5,145 nucleotides of DNA from an uncultured Chitinophagaceae bacterium (GTDB lineage: Bacteria > Bacteroidota > Bacteroidia > Chitinophagales > Chitinophagaceae), in the NCBI GenBank assembly GCA_937996595.1, contig CALKVC010000257.1, positions 1 to 5,145 on the forward strand, written 5' to 3'. A program made the translations under genes and the position numbers. Positions 1 through 5,145 of the stretch are shown one piece after another (position 1 is the first letter of the stretch; every line of letters starts with the position of its first letter). The notes under the pieces are model-generated. The model had not been told where the DNA came from. It saw only the letters and a program-made list of their open reading frames with translations, and did not search any database.

Positions 1-38
1 ACAGTGTAGTTTTGTTGGTTCAATTCCAACCTTAATTG
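1..38 (+). tRNA. Partial tRNA, 3' half only (isotype undetermined)
   Basis: The first 38 bases look like the 3' half of a tRNA whose 5' half lies before the window. A five-pair T-stem (GTTGG at 14-18, CCAAC at 26-30) encloses a seven-base loop TTCAATT with the conserved TTC start. Bases 31-37 (CTTAATT) would be the 3' acceptor strand and G38 the discriminator. CCA is not encoded. The missing acceptor strand should read AATTAAG. The anticodon cannot be fixed, because the length of the variable loop is ambiguous and the loop lies at or before base 1. Two intact tRNAs directly downstream on the same strand support the call. Confidence 0.6.
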
Positions 39-62
39 TTAGTTTTATGGCTACAATTCTGA

Positions 63-135
63 GCCTTCTTAGCTTAAAGGATAGAGCATTGATCTTCTAA
101 GTCATTTGATATTGGTTCGAATCCGATAGAAGGCG
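63..135 (+). tRNA. tRNA-Arg (anticodon UCU)
   Basis: This 73-base sequence folds as a complete cloverleaf. The acceptor stem GCCTTCT (63-69) pairs perfectly with AGAAGGC (128-134), and the discriminator is G135. The D-arm runs from 72 to 87 and keeps G18G19 and A20, an arginine identity base. The anticodon loop CTTCTAA (94-100) gives anticodon TCT at 96-98, reading AGA and, by wobble, AGG. The T-arm is ATTGG / TTCGAAT / CCGAT. CCA is not encoded. The outermost anticodon-stem pair is a T-T mismatch (89/105), and the stem also holds a G-T pair, so the body is weaker than usual. The gene lies 24 bases after the partial tRNA and 54 bases before tRNA-Lys. Confidence 0.95.
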
Positions 136-189
136 AGGGTTTTCATAACGTAATAATATAAGTATATATTTATAGTTCGTTTAAAGAGG

Positions 190-262
190 GTTTGTATAGC
201 TTAAATGGTAGAGCTCCGGTCTTTTAAGCCGTGCGGTCAAGGTTCAAGTCCTTGTACAGGCA
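190..262 (+). tRNA. tRNA-Lys (anticodon UUU)
   Basis: This is a complete 73-base cloverleaf. The acceptor GTTTGTA (190-196) pairs with TACAGGC (255-261) using two G-T pairs, and the discriminator is A262, as expected for lysine tRNAs. The D-arm is 199-214 with G18G19 kept. The anticodon loop CTTTTAA (221-227) places TTT at 223-225. The T-arm is CAAGG / TTCAAGT / CCTTG. CCA is not encoded. The outermost anticodon-stem pair is a C-T mismatch (216/232). It shares an AGCTTAAA D-arm start with the upstream tRNA-Arg, unlike the more common AGCTCAG form. It is the last tRNA of the visible cluster. Confidence 0.95.
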
Positions 263-526
263 AATTGGTGTATTTAGATTGTTTTGGAAAGTACTTTTTG
301 TAAAAGATATTATTTAAAAATTAATAATAAAAGACGGGGGACATGGAGGTACACGAAAATTTTTTTTTCGAATTTAGATTTTTTCTTGATAATATTTTAA
401 AATATAGGTTTTTGACTTCCTAAAAATATAATTTTTATTTTGTGCCCGCTACCGTTATCCTGAAACGCCTGTTATTAATTCAATCCGCAAGTAACAGATA
501 TAATTTGTACCGAAATAGTTATTACA
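263..526. other. AT-rich intergenic region between tRNA cluster and surface-protein genes
   Basis: These 264 bases separate the last tRNA from the first protein gene. They are strikingly AT-rich, with a nine-base T run at 360-368, and contain one short G-rich island (335-349). Apart from the candidate promoter at 411-442, I see no convincing gene, riboswitch or GC-stemmed terminator. The bases just before the ATG at 527 are A/T-rich with no Shine-Dalgarno motif, which is normal for highly expressed Bacteroidota genes. Confidence 0.6.
411..442 (+). promoter_or_regulatory. Candidate Bacteroidota-type sigma-A promoter
   Basis: TTTG at 411-414 is followed, after 20 bases, by TTATTTTG at 435-442. 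This matches the Bacteroidota consensus (TTTG, 19-21 bases, TAnnTTTG) at all four bases of the first box and at all but one fixed base of the second. Transcription would start near base 449, giving a leader of about 78 bases before the 1181-residue gene. No other pair in 263-526 fits the spacing as well. In such AT-rich DNA a chance match is possible. Confidence 0.45.
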
Positions 527-3500
527 ATGTTTAAAATTTTACGGTTATTCCTGATGGCTTTTATTGCCAATCTTATTTACATTAATTCGTTTTCGCAGTC
601 TTTGGGAATTAACGGCACGGGTGCTCCGGCAGCTGGCAGTGCTATTCTTGATGTGAGCAGTACTGATAAAGGAATGCTGGTTCCCAGGATGAGCAAGGCT
701 CAGAAAATTGCCATTGTTTCTCCGGCCACCGGTTTGCTCATTTACCAGGAAAGCCCTGATAGTATCGGGTTTCATTATTATAATGGAACACGGTGGAATT
801 GGATAGATACAGCAAGCAGTAAATCCGGCTGGTTAACAACGGGTAATCCGGGAACAGATACGGCCATACATTTTTTAGGTACAACAGATGATAAGCCAAT
901 AATGTTTCGTCAGAATAATTTATGGATGGGTCAATTGAATACTAAAATGCATAATTATTTTATTGGTGCTGCATCCGGGTTTAATAATACAGCCGTTCAG
1001 AATCATGCGTTTGGAGATAGCGCCCTGTTCAATAATACTACAGGTATTGGAAATACGGCAATGGGTTACCGTTCTATGTATGGCAGCGGACCAATAACAG
1101 GAAGTGTGAATGTGGCTGTTGGAAATAATTCATTAAGAAGCATAACCAGTGCGGCTCAAAATGTTGCACTGGGAGATAATTCACTGGGTACGCTAAGTAC
1201 CGGAAGCAGTAATGTGGCCATTGGTGCAGGTTCAATGGAAAATGCAGTGAAAGGGGTAAGTAATATTGCAATCGGTACACATGCATTACGAAGCAATGAT
1301 AGTGCCAGTTACAATATTGCCATCGGCCACAGTGCTCTATATAATACTGATTCTATAAGGAATGTGGGTATTGGTTACGAAGCCCTATATTTTAATAACC
1401 GTAGAGATAATGTAGCCTTAGGCTACCGGGCTGGTTATTTGAACAACTACCTGCAATCAAATGGGGCACTTGGCAATGAGAATACCTATATTGGTTTTGT
1501 TAGCGGGTATTATCCCAATACCGGAAACCAGAATACGGCAGTAGGCTACAGGGCTTTACAGGGAGCCGGTTATTTTGTGGCGGATGATCCCGGAAACCAG
1601 TTTTATAAACGTAATGTGGCTGTTGGGGACTCCACTTTAACTTATGCATATGGAAATGATAATGTAGCTGTGGGATTTAAAGCACTTTCAAATTCAAACA
1701 GTACAAACAAGCATACGGCTGTAGGAAGCAGGGCATTAAGTAAAAATGAGGGAAGCTATCCCAATACGGCAGTTGGATATTCTAGCCAGGATAGTTCATT
1801 AACCGGTTATGCCAATACTTCATTGGGCAGTTATTCATTGGCAAGTAATAAAGGTGGAAGAAATAATACGGCTATCGGGAATGCGGCCATGTATGAAGCA
1901 TATAATTCTGTAATACCTTCTTATCCTTACGATAACACAGCCTTAGGTAATGATGCATTGAGGTTCACCAGGTATTACGGCCATGTGGCTGTTGGCGCAG
2001 GGGCATTGCGAAATGATACGTCCGGTTTATACAATACGTCCGTAGGATATCTTTCCATGTATTATAATTTAAGCGGTTCAAACAGTGTAGCTATCGGCAC
2101 CAGCGCTTTGCGGTATAACCTTACCGGATTTGCCAATACTGCCGTTGGTACTAACAGTATGTTTAATCATAAGGAGAATGATTTTAATACGGCAATTGGA
2201 TATGAATCCATGATAAATGATACTTCAGGCTCTTTGAATACAGCTATCGGATGGCGTTCACTCCGCACAGCAAAAAACAGCCACCATAATACTGCGCTTG
2301 GGGTAGGTGCCCTTGAATTTACTGATAGCTCAACTGCTAATACTGCTGTAGGAAGAGGGGCTATGATCGGAAGCTCCGGGGTTACTTCACATATGGTTTA
2401 TAATACTGTTATGGGCTATTATGCAGGTGCCTATATGGATAGTGTTAAATATGTTACAGCCATAGGTACCAATGCCGGATACAATAACCTGGGAAGTGAA
2501 AACACCTTTATCGGGTATAATTCCGGTTATGGTGCTGCAGGTAGTGGAATTTCAGGCATAGAGAATACCGGATTAGGAACGTATACCTTGACCTATAATA
2601 CTACCGGCAAAAGCAATACCGCTATAGGATTGGGGGCGCTTTTTGCCAACCAAACCGGAAATGGCAATGTGGGGATAGGTACCAGGGCATTGGCCAATGC
2701 ACAGAATTATCATTATAATATCGCAATAGGTGACAGTGCCATGTACGGAAATAATGCAAATGGCAACCTGGCTATCGGCACTTTTTCCATGCGGGGCAAT
2801 AATATCGGTGAATATAATACAGCTACTGGCAACTTTGCATTGATGTATAATTCAAATGGTAACAGGAATGTAGCTTTGGGAGACAGTGCACTTTATAATA
2901 ATACAAATGGTTCTACCAATACAGGAATAGGATACCGGGCTGTTACAGGGGGATCTAATAATACCAATAGCACAGCCATTGGTGCTAATGCCATCGTAAA
3001 CCAGGATAACAGTATGGTTTTAGGAAGTATTAACGGGCTAAATGGAGCCAGTGCCGATACCAAAGTGGGTATAGGAACGTCAACACCGGATTCAACTTTT
3101 TCCATAGCGGATAAATTCCTGGTGGGCAACACCGGTACAGTACAATACGATAACACAGTTCCAGTTATGAACTATATGTTCAAATCAGGTTCAGCCAATG
3201 CAAACAGGATGGTTTTGGCCCATAGTCCTACCTATTCAAACTGGGGCCTGCAATTCCAGGATATAGGCGACAAGTTCAATTTTATTGGTGCAGGCGTAAA
3301 TGTACTCACAGCTGACCTCGCAGCCCAAAGAGTTGGCGTTGGTATTTCAACACCGCTTACAAAACTGCATGTGTATGAACCGGGAACCGTTAACCCTGCA
3401 ATTAGGATGGCAAGTGTAAGTACATCGTATGAACCTGGCCTGGAACTGGTAAAAACAGGAGGCGGAGCCGATTGGAAGCTGAGTGTGAATACAGGCAATT

Positions 3501-4072
3501 TACTAACGTTTTCAAGGGCAACCGATGATTTTGCAGCAACACCAACCGATTATTATGAAATGAGTGTGGGAGGCTTCAGGCCGGTTACCGATAATACGTT
3601 AACACTTGGTGCGGCAGCGAACCGCTGGTCAACCGTATATGCCGGCAATGGCGTAATTAATACTTCGGATGCCAGGGACAAAGAGAATATTTCAGATATC
3701 CAGTACGGGTTAAAAGAGATTATGAAACTTCGCCCTGTTTCCTATTCCTGGAAGGAGAATCCGCAATGGGGTAGAAAACTAGGATTTATTGCACAGGAAG
3801 TTCAACCAATATTGAGTGAAGTGGTACAGGTTGGGGCCCTTAAAAGTAAAATTCAGTTGAAAGATGGAATGGAAGAAACAAGCGTGGGGAAAAATGATAA
3901 ATTAGGTATTTACTATTCAGATATCATTCCTGTTGCAGTAAAAGCCATACAGGAACAGCAGTTAATGCTGGAAAAACTAGAGAAAGAGAATGAAGCACTT
4001 CGCTTGAAGAACGAAAAACTGGAAAATGATATACAACTGATAAAGCAAAAACTGGGCATCAGTAACAAGTAA
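527..4072 (+). CDS. Exported YadA-head-repeat fibre/adhesin-like protein with C-terminal Peptidase_S74 self-cleaving chaperone
   Basis: This 1181-residue protein has a signal peptide (residues 1-23, SFS before Gln24) that supports the chosen start. Residues 26-94 form a module common in Bacteroidota fibre-like proteins (AILDVSSTDKGMLVPRM, then ATGLLIY and YYNGTRW). Residues 154 to about 826 hold roughly 38 repeats, mostly 16-18 residues long, of the form NTAIGxxALxxNxxGxx. This is the YadA/Hia head type, expected to form a trimeric left-handed beta-roll. VGIGTSTP-like motifs follow at 847 and 936. The C-terminus matches Peptidase_S74 (endosialidase-type intramolecular chaperone): SDARDK at 1047-1052 keeps the Ser and Lys spaced five apart that drive self-cleavage in phage proteins, followed by GFIAQEVQ (1086-1093) and YYSDIIP (1129-1135). 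Residues 1144-1177 form a coiled coil. Release of a 135-residue C-terminal piece after Thr1046 is predicted. No YadA-type beta-barrel anchor is present. The host role (adhesion or surface fibre) is inferred. It is the first gene of a probable three-gene operon. Confidence 0.9.
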   Translation: MFKILRLFLMAFIANLIYINSFSQSLGINGTGAPAAGSAILDVSSTDKGMLVPRMSKAQKIAIVSPATGLLIYQESPDSIGFHYYNGTRWNWIDTASSKSGWLTTGNPGTDTAIHFLGTTDDKPIMFRQNNLWMGQLNTKMHNYFIGAASGFNNTAVQNHAFGDSALFNNTTGIGNTAMGYRSMYGSGPITGSVNVAVGNNSLRSITSAAQNVALGDNSLGTLSTGSSNVAIGAGSMENAVKGVSNIAIGTHALRSNDSASYNIAIGHSALYNTDSIRNVGIGYEALYFNNRRDNVALGYRAGYLNNYLQSNGALGNENTYIGFVSGYYPNTGNQNTAVGYRALQGAGYFVADDPGNQFYKRNVAVGDSTLTYAYGNDNVAVGFKALSNSNSTNKHTAVGSRALSKNEGSYPNTAVGYSSQDSSLTGYANTSLGSYSLASNKGGRNNTAIGNAAMYEAYNSVIPSYPYDNTALGNDALRFTRYYGHVAVGAGALRNDTSGLYNTSVGYLSMYYNLSGSNSVAIGTSALRYNLTGFANTAVGTNSMFNHKENDFNTAIGYESMINDTSGSLNTAIGWRSLRTAKNSHHNTALGVGALEFTDSSTANTAVGRGAMIGSSGVTSHMVYNTVMGYYAGAYMDSVKYVTAIGTNAGYNNLGSENTFIGYNSGYGAAGSGISGIENTGLGTYTLTYNTTGKSNTAIGLGALFANQTGNGNVGIGTRALANAQNYHYNIAIGDSAMYGNNANGNLAIGTFSMRGNNIGEYNTATGNFALMYNSNGNRNVALGDSALYNNTNGSTNTGIGYRAVTGGSNNTNSTAIGANAIVNQDNSMVLGSINGLNGASADTKVGIGTSTPDSTFSIADKFLVGNTGTVQYDNTVPVMNYMFKSGSANANRMVLAHSPTYSNWGLQFQDIGDKFNFIGAGVNVLTADLAAQRVGVGISTPLTKLHVYEPGTVNPAIRMASVSTSYEPGLELVKTGGGADWKLSVNTGNLLTFSRATDDFAATPTDYYEMSVGGFRPVTDNTLTLGAAANRWSTVYAGNGVINTSDARDKENISDIQYGLKEIMKLRPVSYSWKENPQWGRKLGFIAQEVQPILSEVVQVGALKSKIQLKDGMEETSVGKNDKLGIYYSDIIPVAVKAIQEQQLMLEKLEKENEALRLKNEKLENDIQLIKQKLGISNK

Positions 4073-4091
4073 CTATAAATTAATTTACATC

Positions 4092-4400
4092 ATGAGAAAA
4101 ATAATATTATCAGCTATTATTAGTGGTTTGTTTTTATTGTTAATGATAACTGCCAAAGGTCAATCACAGTCAGACCGTGATTTTAAGCATGTTATACCTG
4201 TTTATGAAATAGGTAAGATAGAAATTTTACCGCCAGTTATGGTACCGGGGGGCGTTACCGTTGCTGATAAAAATGATGTGGCAAAAGCTGGTTCAACATT
4301 AAACAGCGCTAGTGGTAATTCAGGTAATGCAAATGAAAAACTCAGTACCAAGGTACCAGTAATCAATACTGCTGATAATAAGAAAAGCAGCAGAAAATAA
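4092..4400 (+). CDS. Small exported protein of unknown function
   Basis: I do not recognise this 102-residue protein. It starts with a clear signal peptide: Arg2-Lys3, a hydrophobic stretch over about residues 4-20, and likely cleavage after Gly23 (ITAKG before QSQS). The mature part is about 79 residues. It has a short ordered-looking segment (HVIPVYEIGKIEILPPVMVP, residues 33-52), then a Ser/Asn/Ala/Gly-rich low-complexity stretch and a basic tail ending KKSSRK. No cysteine is present, so it is not a lipoprotein by sequence. It begins 19 bases after the fibre gene with no terminator between, and ends 31 bases before the next gene. Co-transcription suggests an accessory role at the envelope, but this rests on position only. 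The start lacks a Shine-Dalgarno motif, as do its neighbours. Confidence 0.75.
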   Translation: MRKIILSAIISGLFLLLMITAKGQSQSDRDFKHVIPVYEIGKIEILPPVMVPGGVTVADKNDVAKAGSTLNSASGNSGNANEKLSTKVPVINTADNKKSSRK

Positions 4401-4431
4401 TAAATCAGTCAATTCTGAATAATTTATAGTA

Positions 4432-5145
4432 ATGGAGAAAATCAGCAAGTTTTTAATTGTCTTTTTTATCCTGCCTGTTTCTATGAAAGCCCAGGTAGTA
4501 AATATCAATTCGGGTGTACAAATGGTTGCCCAGGGTAATATTTCACTCGTAATTGATAACGGAGGCTTGAAAAATGACGGAATTTTTGTTCCGGGGAATA
4601 GTACCGTGTATTTCACAGGCGGCCCAGTTACAGCCATTACGGGAACACAGCCGGTTACTTTCTATAATGCAACTTTTTCGGGAACTGGCACCAAGGTAAA
4701 TAGCGGACAGGCATCCGTTTTATCAACATTAGCCGTAAATGGAACAACTGTTTTGGATGCCGACGGTACAACTAATGATAAGCCATTTACCATTTTATCA
4801 TCCGATACGTTAACTGGCAGGGTTGATATTTTAACAACCGGGGATATTTCCGGCAACGTAACAGTTGAAAGATTTATCAATACCGGCACCGGTACTGGAG
4901 AACATAACAAATCATGGCAGTTCCTGGCAACGCCAACTACTGGCCAGACCTATTTCCAGTCATGGCAGGAAGGAGGCCTAACACCTGCTGGATACGGTAC
5001 CTGGATAACGGGAACGGGTACAGGATTTGATGCAACAACTGTTTTACCTTCCCTCAAGTATTATAATGCGGCAGGCATCAATTGGACTCCCGTTACCAAT
5101 ACCAGCCTGGCATTGCAGAATAAACTGGGTTATATGCTTTTTGTT
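4432..5145 (+). CDS. Large secreted Bacteroidota surface protein, N-terminal part (3' end outside window)
   Basis: An open frame runs from the ATG at 4432 to the last base of the window without a stop: 238 codons, incomplete at the C-terminus. Residues 1-20 form a signal peptide with likely cleavage in SMKA before Gln21. Residues 22-110 are rich in Gly, Thr, Asn and Val, with an NDGIFVPGNSTVYFTGG then TFYNATF pattern. This resembles the beta-strand repeats that open many large Bacteroidota secreted proteins. Residues 143-182 contain VTVERFI and SWQFLATPTTGQT followed by SWQEGG. I recognise this block from large proteins of this phylum that usually end in a type IX secretion sorting domain or a gliding-motility-associated C-terminal domain. 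That end is not visible here, so type IX export is an inference. The gene follows the small exported protein after 31 bases and probably belongs to the same operon. Confidence 0.85.
   Translation, partial: MEKISKFLIVFFILPVSMKAQVVNINSGVQMVAQGNISLVIDNGGLKNDGIFVPGNSTVYFTGGPVTAITGTQPVTFYNATFSGTGTKVNSGQASVLSTLAVNGTTVLDADGTTNDKPFTILSSDTLTGRVDILTTGDISGNVTVERFINTGTGTGEHNKSWQFLATPTTGQTYFQSWQEGGLTPAGYGTWITGTGTGFDATTVLPSLKYYNAAGINWTPVTNTSLALQNKLGYMLFV

Noticed and set aside
190..262. The tRNA-Lys 3' end as an attachment site for an integrated element covering the downstream genes.
   Set aside because: I found no second copy of the tRNA 3' end and no integrase gene in the window.
286..297. Palindrome AAAGTACTTT followed by T residues just after tRNA-Lys, considered as a terminator.
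   Set aside because: The half-sites are five bases with no room for a loop, so a stable hairpin is unlikely.
354..370. Inverted CGAAAA ... TTTTCG around a nine-base T run, possibly a terminator for the tRNA cluster.
   Set aside because: The stem is almost all A-T and short, and the T run is inside the stem and loop instead of following a GC-rich hairpin.
343..423. A 26-codon open frame with seven Phe codons, preceded by a G-rich run, resembling a Phe-rich leader peptide.
   Set aside because: The Phe codons come from T runs in AT-rich DNA, no attenuator hairpins follow, and the best promoter candidate (411-442) lies downstream of its start, so it would not be transcribed from there.
499..507. 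TATAATTTG near the start of the large gene, considered as a second promoter -7 box.
   Set aside because: The TA to TTTG spacing is off by one and there is no TTTG or TTG at the expected distance upstream.
1074..1286. Minus-strand open frame inside the large gene (also those at 545-775, 2893-3156 and 3232-3498).
   Set aside because: These are antisense shadows of a clearly coding, repeat-bearing frame and show no domain, signal peptide or start context of their own.
986..3004. The periodic repeats, considered as a CRISPR array or a tandem DNA satellite.
   Set aside because: The periodicity is at the protein level (16-18 residues) within one open frame, and the DNA copies diverge strongly.
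4320..4637. Minus-strand open frames at 4320-4637 and 4662-4910.
   Set aside because: They lie opposite the small exported protein and the incomplete surface protein, both of which have signal peptides and family-like sequence on the + strand.

Overview
The window looks like chromosomal DNA from a member of the Bacteroidota, possibly Chitinophagaceae or a relative; the family-level guess is weak. Four things point there. Start codons lack Shine-Dalgarno sequences. A plausible TTTG / TAnnTTTG-type promoter is present. All three proteins are exported and have N-terminal and repeat modules typical of this phylum. Intergenic DNA is very AT-rich, and the tRNA genes do not encode CCA.

Region 1 (1-262) is a tRNA cluster on the + strand: the 3' half of a tRNA cut by the window edge, a tRNA-Arg(UCU) at 63-135 and a tRNA-Lys(UUU) at 190-262. 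Region 2 (263-526) is AT-rich intergenic DNA with a candidate promoter at 411-442. Region 3 (527-5145) is a tightly spaced, same-strand set of three genes for exported proteins. The first encodes a 1181-residue fibre or adhesin-like protein with about 38 YadA-head-type repeats and a C-terminal Peptidase_S74 (intramolecular chaperone) domain. The second encodes a 102-residue exported protein of unknown function. The third encodes a Gly/Thr-rich surface protein that runs off the window end and resembles the large secreted Bacteroidota proteins often exported by the type IX system.

The gaps of 19 and 31 bases and the absence of terminators suggest one operon for a cell-surface structure. My inference is that the first protein trimerises with the help of its C-terminal chaperone, cuts that chaperone off, and remains as a long beta-roll fibre. 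The two downstream proteins may be accessory or co-displayed components. Nothing here amounts to a clearly new system. The most interesting point is a phage-tail-fibre-style self-cleaving chaperone on a bacterial repeat adhesin that has no recognisable outer-membrane anchor.
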